The notes: generated by a model from the letters alone, not told the origin. Counted from the first letter of the stretch, positions 1-9,177 are shown. The stretch: DNA of 64,000 nt from Desulfofundulus kuznetsovii DSM 6115 (GCF_000214705.1 NC_015573.1:384501-448500), one strand, 5' to 3'. Made by a program: numbers and translations.

Positions 1-1
1 C

Positions 2-1159
2 CAGGTGCAACTGCCCGGTGGAGGAACGGGCTGGATTGTAGCCTGGTATGTCCGGGAGGAAGGCCAGGTTGCCGATCCGGGGGATGACCCCATTCCCGGG
101 GGGCCGGTGCCGGGGGATGAAAATTCCCGGGGGGTACCCGGCGGGCGCCCCCAGCCGGGCGATGACGGCAATCAGGGCCAGGATCCGGGCGGCATACCGG
201 GGCAACAACCGCAAGACCCCCTGCCGGGCAATGAAGGGGAACAGAACCAGGGTCCAGCCGTAACCAGGCTTGATGTTACCGTGGCGGGTAAGGTCACCCG
301 GGTTACGGTAGCGGCTGAAGGAGCCATGAGTTACAATGTGTTCAAGTTGACTTCCCCCGACCGCCTGGTGGTGGATTTAACGGGTGTGCGCCCGGGCAAT
401 GTGCCGCCGGAAATGTCCGTAAACACAGAGACGGTGAACAGGTTGCGGGTGGGCTGGTTCAGCCGGTCCCCCGATGTTACCCGCCTGGTCTTTGACCTGA
501 CAGGGCCTGTGCGCTACCGGGCCAGCCTGTCCGCAGACGGGAGAACGCTGGAAATGCAAATTTATATCCCCGATCCCGGTGATGTTTTGCGGGATGTGGT
601 TATTGCCATTGATCCCGGACACGGGGGTCCGGACCCCGGTGCCGTGGGCAACGGTTTAAAGGAAAAGGATATAACCTTGAGAATGGCCCAGCGGGTGGCC
701 GGCTTGCTCTCGGCAAAGGGAGCCCGCCCCCTGCTTACCCGTAATGCCGATTATGAAGTGGGCCTGTACGAGCGGACGGACATGGCCAACCGGGCGGGAG
801 CAGAAATATTTGTCAGCATTCATATTAACGCCAACATCAACCCCGCCGTCCAGGGTACGGCTACCTACATCCTCAGCCCTGCCGGAGGGGGAGATCCCAG
901 CCGCCGGGAGGAAAGCCGCAAACTGGCCAGTTATATCCAGGCCCGGCTGGTACAAAGGCTCGGTTTGGAAAATGACGGGGTTTTGGAGGCCAATTTTGCC
1001 GTCCTGCGCACTTCGGCAATGCCCGCGGTGCTGGTGGAAGTAGCCTACATCACCAATCCCCAGGAGGCCGCCCTGTTGATCCAGGACTGGTTTGTGGAGG
1101 AGACCGCACAGGGCATAGTCCAGGGTATTATGGATTATTTAAGCGAGCGCTGGGGCTGA
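2..1159 (+). CDS. N-acetylmuramoyl-L-alanine amidase, 5' end outside window
   Basis: Secreted cell-wall hydrolase that cleaves the bond between N-acetylmuramic acid and L-alanine of peptidoglycan. The reading frame is open to the window edge, so the N-terminus is missing; the first residues (GTGWIVAWYV) look like the end of a bacterial SH3 domain. Then follow a Gly/Pro/Asp-rich low-complexity linker (window residues ~20-85), an AMIN domain (~86-190) that in this family targets the enzyme to the wall, and an Amidase_3 catalytic domain (~198-378). Zinc ligands and catalytic residues are visible as DPGHGG, the Glu in GLKEKD, SIHIN and the Glu in LVEVAYITN. Family and catalytic residues are clear; whether it acts in division, sporulation or germination cannot be told. 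Confidence 0.93.
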   Translation, partial: QVQLPGGGTGWIVAWYVREEGQVADPGDDPIPGGPVPGDENSRGVPGGRPQPGDDGNQGQDPGGIPGQQPQDPLPGNEGEQNQGPAVTRLDVTVAGKVTRVTVAAEGAMSYNVFKLTSPDRLVVDLTGVRPGNVPPEMSVNTETVNRLRVGWFSRSPDVTRLVFDLTGPVRYRASLSADGRTLEMQIYIPDPGDVLRDVVIAIDPGHGGPDPGAVGNGLKEKDITLRMAQRVAGLLSAKGARPLLTRNADYEVGLYERTDMANRAGAEIFVSIHINANINPAVQGTATYILSPAGGGDPSRREESRKLASYIQARLVQRLGLENDGVLEANFAVLRTSAMPAVLVEVAYITNPQEAALLIQDWFVEETAQGIVQGIMDYLSERWG

Positions 1160-1185
1160 GAAAGTGGCAACTGGTTATTTTCCAG

Positions 1186-1384
1186 GTGAATGTTCAGCAA
1201 AACCGTAATGACGAGGATGCGGTGTGCATCTTACGCGAAGCACTGGAGTGAGCGAGGACCCAGCACTCACTGGAAACTAGCTTTTCCCAAAACCTGATGT
1301 GTCAATTAAAACTGAAACACCGGGAGCAGAGTTATATTTGGGTGAGTGCTGGGCCGCATCCAGCCGGGTTCGCTGAACATTTAC
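1186..1384. repeat. 199-bp non-autonomous inverted-repeat element
   Basis: The ends are near-perfect inverted repeats: GTGAATGTTCAGC on the left and the complement of GTAAATGTTCAGC on the right. The element is flanked by TTTCCAG direct repeats at 1179-1185 and 1386-1392, as expected of a target duplication. Inside, a second inverted pair (CCAGCACTCAC at ~1260 and GTGAGTGCTGG at ~1341) suggests a long hairpin. It has no coding capacity. Fragments with the same ends occur at ~31236-31275 and ~35589-35657. With the terminator that follows, this is what fills the gap between the amidase and murI. Confidence 0.65.
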
Positions 1385-1417
1385 CTTTCCAGAAGGAAAA
1401 ATCTATGTTATGATGAT

Positions 1418-1446
1418 ACAGGTCCTTTCACGGGCCTGTCTTTTTT
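1418..1446 (+). terminator. Rho-independent terminator
   Basis: Stem ACAGGTCC / GGGCCTGT (one G-T wobble) with loop TTTCAC, followed by CTTTTTT. It lies downstream of the amidase and ahead of murI. Confidence 0.75.
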
Positions 1447-1554
1447 GAACCGGAAAAAAGATCCTTGAACGAGTAAAAGCACGCCTCATTGAATAAATAT
1501 TAAGATGGTACTATCCTGAACATAATTAAAGAGGGACAAGGAGAGAGCCTAAAA

Positions 1555-2361
1555 TTGAGCGATCCCAGACCAATTGGTCTTTTTGATTCGGGAGTAGGGG
1601 GACTCACCGTTTCCCGGCAGATTTTTCGCCTGATGCCCGGGGAATCCACCGTTTATTTTGGAGACAACGCCCATGTACCCTACGGACCTCGCAAACCGGA
1701 AGAACTGATTGGGTTTGCCGAGAGCATCCTCACCTTCCTGGTGTCCTGCGGGGTGAAATACGTGATCTTTGCCTGCAACACCAACTCTTCCATTTCTCTG
1801 CCCGTGGTCAGGGAACGCTATGCGGTACCCATGATCGGCCTGATCGAGCCGGGGGTAAGGGAAGCGGTACGGGTGAGTACCGGGGGACGCATTGGGGTCA
1901 TTGCCACGGAAGCCACCATCAAAAGCGGCGCTTACCAGCGGGCGTTGAAGGCTTTAAATCCGGAACTGGCGGTGTTCGGCCAGGCTGCCCCCCGCCTGGT
2001 ACCCCTGGTGGAGGCGGGCCGGGCCGGTACCAGGGAGGCCCTGGAGGCGGTGTCCGAGTATGTGCAGCCATTAAAACAGGCCGGCATGGACACCCTCATT
2101 TTAGGTTGCACTCACTATCCGTTTCTGGAAGCCGAATTCCGGGAGGTGCTCGGCCCGGAGGTAAAACTGGTCGATCCCGCGGAAGCCACCATCATGGCCG
2201 CCCGGGAGGAGATGTCCCGGCTGGGGTTGTTAAACAATCCCGGCGGAGGGCCGGTGCAGCACCGTTATTTTGTCAGCGGTGATCCCCGGGTGTTTCAGGA
2301 GGCGGCCCGCCATTTTTTAGGGGAGGATATTCCATCCGTCCAGCAGGTGAAACTTGACTGA
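1555..2361 (+). CDS. murI: Glutamate racemase
   Basis: Interconverts L- and D-glutamate, supplying D-Glu for peptidoglycan precursors in the cytosol. 268 residues, the usual family length. The N-terminal signature LFDSGVGGLTV and both catalytic cysteines are present (FACNTNS near residue 74, GCTHYPF near residue 184). The start is TTG, preceded by an AAGGAGAG Shine-Dalgarno sequence. It is a stand-alone gene after a terminator, fitting the wall-metabolism theme of the preceding amidase. Confidence 0.96.
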   Translation: MSDPRPIGLFDSGVGGLTVSRQIFRLMPGESTVYFGDNAHVPYGPRKPEELIGFAESILTFLVSCGVKYVIFACNTNSSISLPVVRERYAVPMIGLIEPGVREAVRVSTGGRIGVIATEATIKSGAYQRALKALNPELAVFGQAAPRLVPLVEAGRAGTREALEAVSEYVQPLKQAGMDTLILGCTHYPFLEAEFREVLGPEVKLVDPAEATIMAAREEMSRLGLLNNPGGGPVQHRYFVSGDPRVFQEAARHFLGEDIPSVQQVKLD

Positions 2362-2445
2362 AGGTCGAATTCAGCGGCGGCAATGAAAAATTTAGTTATT
2401 TGGTGACATGGTGTGGTTGACAAGAGCAATGGGAGGGGAACCAGC

Positions 2446-3429
2446 GTGAAGTCCCGCCGGGTAGGCATTACCACCACCGTGCCCGTGGAGGTGATTTACG
2501 CCGCGGGTTGCATCCCGGTGGATTTAAACAACGTATTCATTACCGATCCCAACCCCGGGGGGTTGGTGGAGGAAGCGGAGCTGGCCGGCTACCCCCGCAA
2601 TGTTTGCGCCTGGATCAAGGGGCTTTACAGCACTGCCCTGCGCCACCGGGATATCCGCACCCTGGTGGCGGTCACCCAGGGGGACTGCAGTAATACCCAT
2701 GCCCTGATGGAAACTCTAGAATTAATTGGGGTGGAAGTGATTCCCTTTGCCTATCCCTTTGACCGGGACCGGGATCTCTTGGCCCTGCAGATTGAAAAAC
2801 TCATGGACCGCTTTGGAGTGGACTGGGCCGCGGTGAACGGGGCCCGGGAGCGTTTGGATCAAATCCGGCGCAAAGTATGGGAGATCGACCGCCTCACCTG
2901 GCAGGAAAACCTGGTGAGCGGGTGGGACAACCATCTCTACCAGGTGAACTGCAGCGATTTTAAAGGGGACCCGGACGCTTTTGAGCGGGAAGTGGATGAA
3001 TTTTTGGCCCGCCTGAAGGGGGCCGGGCCCCGCCGGGAAAAGATCCGCCTGGCTTACATAGGCGTGCCGCCGATCATGGACGATCTTTACGATTACCTGG
3101 AGGAGCGGGGTGCCCGGGTGGTTTATAACGAAACCCAGCGCCAGTTCACCCTGCCCTTTGAGACGGAGGATCTGGTGGAGCGCTACCGGTTGTACAGCTA
3201 TCCCTACGGCATCTTTTACCGCCTGGAAGATATCGTCCGGGAAGTGGAAAGGCGCCGGGTGCACGGTGTCATCCACTACGCCCAGAGTTTTTGCTTCCGC
3301 CAGATTGAGGATCTCATCGTGAGGCAAAGGCTCAGGCTTCCCATCCTTACCCTGGAGGGGGACAAACCCAATCGTCTGGATGCCCGCACCCGCATGCGCC
3401 TGGATGCTTTCATTGAAATGTTGCAGTAA
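2446..3429 (+). CDS. 2-hydroxyacyl-CoA dehydratase D-component (HgdB/YjiM) family protein
   Basis: 327 residues from a GTG start chosen because GGGAGGGG lies 7 bases upstream; the longer reading frame from 2413 lacks such a site. The protein belongs to the HgdB/BcrB/FldC superfamily, whose members carry iron-sulfur clusters and perform difficult reductions or dehydrations after ATP-driven electron transfer from a dedicated activase, encoded here by the next gene 14 bp downstream. Five cysteines are visible: AAGC, RNVC, GDCSN, VNCSD and SFCFR. There is no second dehydratase subunit (HgdA type) and no CoA-transferase nearby. The arrangement therefore resembles the stand-alone pairs such as E. 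coli YjiM/YjiL and double-cubane-cluster proteins rather than a fermentative dehydratase. Substrate unknown. Confidence 0.8.
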   Translation: MKSRRVGITTTVPVEVIYAAGCIPVDLNNVFITDPNPGGLVEEAELAGYPRNVCAWIKGLYSTALRHRDIRTLVAVTQGDCSNTHALMETLELIGVEVIPFAYPFDRDRDLLALQIEKLMDRFGVDWAAVNGARERLDQIRRKVWEIDRLTWQENLVSGWDNHLYQVNCSDFKGDPDAFEREVDEFLARLKGAGPRREKIRLAYIGVPPIMDDLYDYLEERGARVVYNETQRQFTLPFETEDLVERYRLYSYPYGIFYRLEDIVREVERRRVHGVIHYAQSFCFRQIEDLIVRQRLRLPILTLEGDKPNRLDARTRMRLDAFIEMLQ

Positions 3430-3443
3430 AGAGGTGTGTTCCT

Positions 3444-4217
3444 TTGTACTGTGGCGTTGACCTGGGCAGCCGCAATGTGAAAGTTGCTCTTATGGACGAA
3501 GAAGGCCGCCTGGAATTTTTCAAATTCGATACCGTCGCTTTTTACCGGGAGCACGGCCGGCTGGAAGAAGGCCAGCTGGCGGTGGATTTATCCGCCCTGC
3601 TGCCCGCTGGAACCAAACCCCGGGTGGTGGTCAGTACCGGTTACGGCCGCCAGACCGTAGCCTTGAAGGGAGCCAGGGTGATTCCCGAGATCAAGGCCCA
3701 CGTTCTGGGGGCGGTCCACCTTACCGGGTTGTCCGACTTCACCCTGCTGGACCTGGGCGGGCAGGACAGCAAGGTGGCCCTGGTGCGGGGCGGCCGGCTG
3801 ATAGATTTCCAGACCAACGACAAATGCGCCGCCAGTACCGGGCGTTACCTGGAAAATATGGCGGCCGTGCTCAACATCAGCCTGGACGAGCTCAGCCGCC
3901 ATCACCAGAACCCGGTGGATCTCAGTTCTACCTGTGCCATTTTCGGGGAAACGGAGCTAATCGGCAAGGTGTTGGAAGGCCACCCCATTGGTTCCCTGGC
4001 TGCCGGGGTGAATTACACCATCTTCAAACGCATCCGGGCCATGCTGCTGCGCCTTTTCAGCGACACCCTGGTTTTTACCGGCGGTGTGGCTCAGAACGCC
4101 GCTCTAAGGGAGATTTTAGCTAAAGAGCTGGGGGTGCGGGTGGTGGTTCCCGATCACCCCCAGTATACCGGGGCGGTGGGCTGCTGTGTGGAAGCCAAGT
4201 TGGGAAGTGAGAAGTGA
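3444..4217 (+). CDS. Acyl-CoA dehydratase activase (BadF/HgdC/YjiL family)
   Basis: ASKHA-fold ATPase that uses ATP hydrolysis to pass a low-potential electron to its iron-sulfur partner, here presumably the product of the preceding gene. 257 residues. The phosphate-binding motif GVDLGSRNVK is at the N-terminus. The two cysteines that hold the [4Fe-4S] cluster at the homodimer interface are in NDKCAASTGR and SSTCAIFGE, and the adenosine-binding FTGGVAQNA is near the C-terminus. TTG start with AAAGAGGTG upstream. The gene pair is evidently one transcription unit, and the following hydrolase gene starts 18 bp after the stop. Confidence 0.88.
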   Translation: MYCGVDLGSRNVKVALMDEEGRLEFFKFDTVAFYREHGRLEEGQLAVDLSALLPAGTKPRVVVSTGYGRQTVALKGARVIPEIKAHVLGAVHLTGLSDFTLLDLGGQDSKVALVRGGRLIDFQTNDKCAASTGRYLENMAAVLNISLDELSRHHQNPVDLSSTCAIFGETELIGKVLEGHPIGSLAAGVNYTIFKRIRAMLLRLFSDTLVFTGGVAQNAALREILAKELGVRVVVPDHPQYTGAVGCCVEAKLGSEK

Positions 4218-4235
4218 GAAGTGGGAGGTGTTATT

Positions 4236-5009
4236 ATGCGGATCACTGTTCTCGGTTGCTGGGCTCCTTATCCGGCCGCGGGGGGGGCCTGTTCCGGCTA
4301 TCTCCTGCAGGACGGCGGGGGCAATATCCTGCTGGATGCCGGCCACGGAACTTTCAGCCGCCTGGTACAGTTCATCCATCATTGCGACCTGCGGGCGGCG
4401 GTGATTACCCACCTGCATCCCGACCACTATGTGGACCTGCACTGTTTGCGCCACGCCACCGCCGCCGGGCTGCGGGAAAAACACCGCTGGCGTAAAGTGC
4501 AGCTTTTTTTGCCCTCGGAACCGGTACATATTTTTGAAGAGCTGTCCGCCTGTACCGATGCCTTTGATGTGGTGCCCATCGAATCCCTGCCGGAAGAAGA
4601 GGTGCCCCCGGGAATAAAGGTGCGCTGCGGGTCCGTAGGTCCGGTGCGGCTCTTCTTTTTGCCGGCCCGCCACAACCTGCCCGCCTATTCGGTGGGGGTG
4701 GAGGGATCGGGCTATTTTGTATATTCCGGGGACAGCGCACCCACCGAAGAACTGGCCGCCCTGGCCGAGGAAGCGGGCATTTTCCTTTGCGAAGCCTCGG
4801 GCCTGGACAAGGACGCTGAATTCCTGCGCTGCCGGCACATGACCGCCCGGCAAGCGGGAACCCTGGCCCGGCAGGCCCGGGTGAAGGAACTGATCATCAC
4901 GCACTTTTATCCTGAATACGATCTCGCCGTTTTAAAGGCCGAAGCCGAGGCTGGTTTTGGCGGAACGGTGGAACTGGCTGCCGAAGGGGATACGTATTTC
5001 CTGTATTAA
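4236..5009 (+). CDS. Metallo-beta-lactamase-fold hydrolase (RNase Z/YhfI-like)
   Basis: 257 residues from an ATG preceded by GGGAGGTG. The metal-binding motif [10 protein letters not shown] (HxHxDH) is clear, and further ligands are expected in the SGDS and ITHFYPEYD segments. The N-terminus ([13 protein letters not shown]) is like YhfI-type members of the RNase Z branch. Substrate not predictable. It sits directly after the activase with very short spacing and may belong to the same operon; there is also a run of GTGAGAAGTG-like repeats between the two genes. Confidence 0.82.
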   Translation: MRITVLGCWAPYPAAGGACSGYLLQDGGGNILLDAGHGTFSRLVQFIHHCDLRAAVITHLHPDHYVDLHCLRHATAAGLREKHRWRKVQLFLPSEPVHIFEELSACTDAFDVVPIESLPEEEVPPGIKVRCGSVGPVRLFFLPARHNLPAYSVGVEGSGYFVYSGDSAPTEELAALAEEAGIFLCEASGLDKDAEFLRCRHMTARQAGTLARQARVKELIITHFYPEYDLAVLKAEAEAGFGGTVELAAEGDTYFLY

Positions 5010-5089
5010 TACTGAACCTGGACATACTAACTATATGGAACATAGGCACGGCAGCTTTTCAAAATAACAGATGTGTGGGAGGACGATTT

Positions 5090-5875
5090 ATGGAAAGGGT
5101 AGACGGGAGAAAACCCGGTCAGATGAGGCCGGTGAAGATTACCAGGCATTTTAACAAATATGCCGAGGGTTCGGTCCTGGTGGAGGTGGGCGATACCCGG
5201 GTTATTTGCACGGCCACGGTTGAGGACAGGGTGCCTCCCTTCCGCCAGGATACGGGTATGGGCTGGGTGACTGCCGAATACGGCATGCTGCCCCGGGCCA
5301 CAGGCGTGCGTACCTCCCGCGACCTTACCCGCGGCAAGGGCCGCACCCAGGAAATCCAGCGGCTCATTGGGCGCTCCCTGCGCTCGGTGGTGGATTTGTC
5401 CGCCCTTGGAGAGCGGACCGTGATCCTGGACTGCGATGTGATCCAGGCCGACGGGGGTACCCGCACCGCTTCCATTACCGGTGCCTTTGTGGCCCTGGTG
5501 GATGCCCTGGCCCACCTGGTGGGAGAGGGGTCGCTCCCCTATCTGCCTGTGAAAGATTTTGTGGCCGCTACCAGTGTGGGCCGGGTAAACGGAGAACTGG
5601 TTCTTGACCTGTGCTTTGCCGAGGATTCGGCTGCCGAAGTGGACATGAATGTGGTGATGACCGGTGAAGGCCGCCTGGTGGAAGTCCAGGGTACCGGGGA
5701 GGAAGCTTCCTTTACCCGGGAGGAATTGAACCGGATGCTGGACCTGGCAGCGGAAGGCATCAGGCTGCTGGTGGATTATCAGAAGGAAGTCCTGGGCCCC
5801 GCCCTGGTCAGCCAAATTGGACCCAAAGGGGAAATGAGTAATGAAACTGGTACTGGCCACACGCAATCAGGGTAA
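5090..5875 (+). CDS. rph: Ribonuclease PH
   Basis: Phosphorolytic 3'-to-5' exoribonuclease that trims tRNA precursors. 261 residues from the ATG at 5090, which follows a GGGAGGA site; the upstream GTG overlaps that site. Family motifs are present: [23 protein letters not shown] and the acidic [15 protein letters not shown]. The 3' end overlaps the next gene by 35 bp in another frame, the usual rph-rdgB arrangement of Firmicutes, so the two are likely translationally coupled. Confidence 0.96.
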   Translation: MERVDGRKPGQMRPVKITRHFNKYAEGSVLVEVGDTRVICTATVEDRVPPFRQDTGMGWVTAEYGMLPRATGVRTSRDLTRGKGRTQEIQRLIGRSLRSVVDLSALGERTVILDCDVIQADGGTRTASITGAFVALVDALAHLVGEGSLPYLPVKDFVAATSVGRVNGELVLDLCFAEDSAAEVDMNVVMTGEGRLVEVQGTGEEASFTREELNRMLDLAAEGIRLLVDYQKEVLGPALVSQIGPKGEMSNETGTGHTQSG

Positions 5876-6449
5876 GGTAAGGGAACTGAGCCAGCTGCTC
5901 TCCCCGCTGGGTTACGAGGTGGTTTCCCTGGATCAATATCCCGGTGTGCCGGAAATAATTGAGGACGGAGCCACGTTTAAAGACAATGCGGTGAAAAAGG
6001 CCACCGCGGTGGCCCGCTATACCGGCCAGCTGGCCCTGGCCGACGATTCGGGTCTGGAAGTGGATTATCTGGGGGGAGCGCCGGGGGTACACTCGGCCCG
6101 CTTTGCCGGTGAGGGGCATGACGACCGGGCCAACAATGAAAAGCTCTTAAGGCTTTTAGCCGGTGTTCCCCCCGAAAAGCGTACCGCCCGCTTTCGCTGT
6201 GTGGTGGCCGTGGCCACCCCGGAGGGGAGGGTTTTTACCGCGGAAGGAACCTGTGAGGGAGTGATTGCAGATAAACCCCGGGGTGAAGGAGGCTTTGGAT
6301 ACGATCCCCTCTTCTACGTACCCTCCTGCGGGAAAACCTTTGCCGAGCTGGACCCGGCGGTAAAAAACCGGATCAGTCATCGTGGCCGCGCCCTGGCCCT
6401 CATGCGGGAAATTCTGGCGGGTCTGCGCCATGAACTGGATGCAGGTTAA
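5841..6449 (+). CDS. rdgB: XTP/dITP pyrophosphatase (RdgB/HAM1 family)
   Basis: Removes non-canonical purine triphosphates (XTP, dITP, ITP) from the nucleotide pool. 202 residues, typical length. Signatures: [12 protein letters not shown] at the N-terminus, [13 protein letters not shown] with the metal-binding acidic pair, and FGYDPLFY. The start lies inside the 3' end of rph. Confident family assignment. Confidence 0.96.
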   Translation: MKLVLATRNQGKVRELSQLLSPLGYEVVSLDQYPGVPEIIEDGATFKDNAVKKATAVARYTGQLALADDSGLEVDYLGGAPGVHSARFAGEGHDDRANNEKLLRLLAGVPPEKRTARFRCVVAVATPEGRVFTAEGTCEGVIADKPRGEGGFGYDPLFYVPSCGKTFAELDPAVKNRISHRGRALALMREILAGLRHELDAG

Positions 6450-6470
6450 GCGGAAAGCAGGTGTTATTTC

Positions 6471-6941
6471 ATGCGCGTAGGTGTGGTTAGCGATACCCAC
6501 GGAAGGGTGGACCGGGCTATCAAACTATTAAATCAGTTAAAACCACTGGATTTATTGCTCCATGCCGGAGATTATTACCGCGACGGCCGGCTGCTGGCGG
6601 AGGCGCTGAAAGTGCCCGTGCATGCCGTGGCCGGCAACTGCGATTTTGAAACGGGCGGCCCGGAGGAAGAGGTGCTGGCACTGGAGGGGAAAAAAGTATT
6701 TCTCACCCACGGCCATCTGTACCACGTGCATTTTTCCCTGCAGAAGCTCCTCTACCGGGCCCTGGAACTGCAGGCGGACGTGGTGGTTTTCGGGCATACC
6801 CACGTCCGCTACTGCCAGGAGCACGAAGGCATTTTGTTTTTCAACCCCGGCAGCGTTTACGCCCCCCGGGGGGAACACGGCCCGGGATGCGGCCTTCTGG
6901 TAATGGAGGGGCGGGAAGTTAAGCCGGGTTTTGGACCCTAA
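6471..6941 (+). CDS. YfcE/MJ0936-family metallophosphoesterase
   Basis: 156-residue calcineurin-like phosphodiesterase. All metal-ligand motifs are visible in order: VSDTHG, LHAGD, AVAGNCD, THGH and GHTHVR. Family members hydrolyse model phosphodiesters; the cellular substrate is generally unknown. It follows rdgB by 21 bp and is the last gene of the rph-rdgB-yfcE operon, with two hairpins after the stop. Confidence 0.92.
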   Translation: MRVGVVSDTHGRVDRAIKLLNQLKPLDLLLHAGDYYRDGRLLAEALKVPVHAVAGNCDFETGGPEEEVLALEGKKVFLTHGHLYHVHFSLQKLLYRALELQADVVVFGHTHVRYCQEHEGILFFNPGSVYAPRGEHGPGCGLLVMEGREVKPGFGP

Positions 6942-6962
6942 GGAATGGAAGCCGTGAACCTC

Positions 6963-6986
6963 CCCCGGGACAAGCCCGGTTTTTTC
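6963..6986 (+). terminator. Rho-independent terminator
   Basis: Stem CCGGG / CCCGG with loop ACAAG followed by six T; ends the rph-rdgB-yfcE operon. Confidence 0.75.
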
Positions 6987-6999
6987 AATAAAAACATAC

Positions 7000-7028
7000 C
7001 CCCGGCGTCTCGACCGCCAGGGGTTTTT
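7000..7028 (+). terminator. Second hairpin terminator between convergent genes
   Basis: Stem CCCC-GGCG / CGCC-A-GGGG followed by TTTTT. It lies between the convergent yfcE-like and DUF47 genes and would act on plus-strand transcripts. Confidence 0.65.
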
Positions 7029-7041
7029 CTATGCCAGGTGT

Positions 7042-7656
7042 TTAGCTGCGCATGATGATGCCTTCCAGCGCGTTGGCCACGTCTTCGCAACAATCCAGAA
7101 TAGATTCCATCATGGCGTAAATTTCCTTGAACTGAATGATCTTTTTCAGATCACTATTTTCGTCAAAAAGGACCTGCAAACTTTCCCGGTAAAGCTGGTC
7201 TGCTTCTTTTTCCAGGTCGTTTATTCTAAACGTATGCCGGCGTATATCGTGGAGCTTTTTAGCAGCCAGCAACTGCACTGCTGCAACAATCTCTTCCGTG
7301 CAGTTTTCCACTATCCGGGCAAAAAGGCGCATGTACGGGTCCGGTTCTTTAATGCGGTATATGTCCAGCAGGTCGGCGCAGGCTTCCATGCCGTCCAGCA
7401 CGTCATCCAGCTTTACCGTCAGCAGCATAATGTCTTCCCGTTCCAGCGGGGTAATGAAGGTCTGGTTTAACGCTTTGAAAATGGTGTGGGTATACTCGTC
7501 ACCCCGGTCTTCCAAAAGCTTAATGTTTTCCGCGTAAGCTTCGGTGTTCTCCAGAAGCTCAACGTTTTCCCGGAAAAGCCTGGCCGCCTCCCTGATGTTT
7601 TCCGCAATCAGGAGGAAATGTTCGAAAAAAATATCGTGCTTGCGTTTTAGAATCAT
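7042..7656 (-). CDS. DUF47 / PhoU-like protein, partner of PiT transporter
   Basis: 204 residues from the ATG at 7656 (MILKRKHDIFFEHF); a GTG six codons upstream is an alternative. Predicted all-helical, with the PhoU-like pattern of two three-helix bundles containing acidic metal-binding segments such as DRGDEYTHTIF, KLDDVLDGMEACAD and DLEKEADQLY. Members of this family are usually encoded next to PiT-type phosphate permeases and are thought to control them. Here the permease gene lies divergently about 200 bp away, which fits that role. Confidence 0.88.
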   Translation of the reverse strand: MILKRKHDIFFEHFLLIAENIREAARLFRENVELLENTEAYAENIKLLEDRGDEYTHTIFKALNQTFITPLEREDIMLLTVKLDDVLDGMEACADLLDIYRIKEPDPYMRLFARIVENCTEEIVAAVQLLAAKKLHDIRRHTFRINDLEKEADQLYRESLQVLFDENSDLKKIIQFKEIYAMMESILDCCEDVANALEGIIMRS

Positions 7657-7852
7657 AGGAAAAATTGCCCCCACTTACTGTCCGGTGTTTGTTCTCCTGA
7701 ACCATTTTAAACGTTATGACGGTCAAAAGTCCAGAGGGTTCGGCATGTAGGGACAAAAATTTTATTATGGAATTATTAACAATCAGTGAGATCGGTGTTA
7801 ATATACAGAGGGAATAGCCTGTCCAAACTTGTTGAAGAAAGGGGAATACCGG

Positions 7853-8872
7853 GTGCCTGACCCTCACCTCTTGCTGATCTTCGTGGTAATCGTCCTGGCA
7901 CTGACCTTTGACTTTATCAACGGTTTTCATGATACGGCCAACGCCATCGCCACTTCCATTTCCACCAAGGCTCTGAGGCCCCGGACGGCCATCGTCCTGG
8001 CTTCGGTGATGAATTTTGTGGGGGCTATGACCTTCACGGGCGTGGCCAAGACCATCGGCGGCAAAATTGCCGATCCTTTAAGCCTGAGCAACGGGCTGGT
8101 TATTGTGCTGGCAGCTCTTCTGGCGGCCAGTGCCTGGAACCTGATCACCTGGTACTACGGCCTCCCCAGCAGTTCCTCCCACGCCCTGATTGGTTCTTTA
8201 ACCGGGGCTGTGATCGCCGCCGCCGGCTTCTCAGCGGTTAATTTCCACGGTTTCATCAATATCCTGAAAGCCCTGGTTTTCTCCCCGATCCTGGCCGTGG
8301 GCGTGGGTTTTACCATTATGACCTTAATCAAGCTAGTTTTTCGTAACGCCGTTCCTCACCGGATTAACCGGCGCTTCCGCATGCTCCAGGTCTTTACCGC
8401 CGCCTTCCAGGCCTTTTCCCACGGCACCAACGATGCCCAGAAAACCATGGGTATCATTACCTTTGCCCTGGTAGCCGGTGGTTTTCAAAGTTCACTTCAC
8501 GTTCCATTTTGGGTCAAGCTTTCTGCCGCCCTGGCCATGGCGCTGGGCACCTCGGTGGGCGGCTGGAGGATCATCAAAACCGTCGGCACGCGCATCATCA
8601 AGCTGGAGCCCGGCAGCGGGTTTTCCGCCGACTTGAGTTCGGCCCTGGTGATCCTGGGAGCTACTTTGCTCAAGCTCCCGGTGAGCACCACCCACGTGAT
8701 TTCCTCTTCGGTTATCGGCGTGGGTACGGCCAGGCGTTTTTCCACGGTCAAGTGGGGGACGGCGCAAAAGATCGTCCTGGCCTGGGTGGTGACGCTGCCA
8801 GTGACTGCCGTTCTGGCGGGGTTGTCCTACGGGCTGTGCGCCGGTATCGGCCGGCTGGCGGCAGTGTTTTAA
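7853..8872 (+). CDS. PiT-family inorganic phosphate (or sulfate) permease
   Basis: Integral membrane transporter of the inorganic phosphate transporter family. 339 residues from a GTG placed 7 bases after GAAAGGGG. Both halves carry the family signature: GFHDTANAIATSIST near residue 24 and AFSHGTNDAQKTMG near residue 197, with about ten hydrophobic segments. Divergent from the DUF47 gene. PiT homologues in sulfate-reducing and Gram-positive bacteria can carry sulfate (CysP), so the substrate is not certain; the DUF47 neighbour favours phosphate. Confidence 0.93.
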   Translation: MPDPHLLLIFVVIVLALTFDFINGFHDTANAIATSISTKALRPRTAIVLASVMNFVGAMTFTGVAKTIGGKIADPLSLSNGLVIVLAALLAASAWNLITWYYGLPSSSSHALIGSLTGAVIAAAGFSAVNFHGFINILKALVFSPILAVGVGFTIMTLIKLVFRNAVPHRINRRFRMLQVFTAAFQAFSHGTNDAQKTMGIITFALVAGGFQSSLHVPFWVKLSAALAMALGTSVGGWRIIKTVGTRIIKLEPGSGFSADLSSALVILGATLLKLPVSTTHVISSSVIGVGTARRFSTVKWGTAQKIVLAWVVTLPVTAVLAGLSYGLCAGIGRLAAVF

Positions 8873-8963
8873 AAAGGAAAAAGAGCAAAGTAATAGCTGC
8901 CAAGGTAGTTGGTTTTTTCCTTGCAAAAATAAAATAATTAGCCTGCCGCGTAAAACAAAAAGA

Positions 8964-8987
8964 AACCCCCGTAAAGGGGGTTTTGCG
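8964..8987 (+). terminator. Terminator after PiT gene
   Basis: Perfect AACCCCC / GGGGGTT stem with loop GTAAA and a T run. The hairpin is symmetric with A/T flanks on both sides and could work in both directions. Confidence 0.8.
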
Positions 8988-9044
8988 GGTACGTTGCTTA
9001 CCCGGGTATATATGAGCAAGGCGATTTTAACGGGGTTACTGGAC

Positions 9045-9071
9045 GTCGGTCACCAGACCGACCTTCTTTTT
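9045..9071 (+). terminator. Second hairpin terminator in PiT/RNA intergenic region
   Basis: Stem GTCGGTC / GACCGAC with loop ACCA, then CTTCTTTTT. Apart from this, the previous terminator and the minus-strand small RNA, nothing is seen in the ~580 bp between the PiT gene and the next CDS except a second RNA copy. Confidence 0.7.
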
Positions 9072-9096
9072 CCAAATGATGCCCCGGATGGGAGCA

Positions 9097-9177
9097 TACA
9101 AAAAGGCTGGCTCCCCGGCCTGCAGCCGGATTGCCAGCCTATCGTTGTTCGATTCGGCTGAAACCTAACTTACTACC
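9097..9177 (-). ncRNA. Small RNA copy A (promoter-hairpin-terminator)
   Basis: On the minus strand a promoter is present: -35 TTGACA at 9212-9207, 17-bp spacer, -10 TAACAT at 9189-9184. About 20 bases after the expected start lies a hairpin at 9159-9136: outer stem AGCC/GGCT, internal loop GA opposite A, inner stem ATCG/CGAT, pentaloop AACAA. Its 3' strand GGCT is also the 5' arm of a terminator (GGCTGGC / GCCAGCC, then TTTTT, 9111-9100). No gene lies downstream on this strand before the convergent PiT gene, so it appears to be a free-standing small RNA rather than a leader. I do not recognise the family. Confidence 0.6.
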
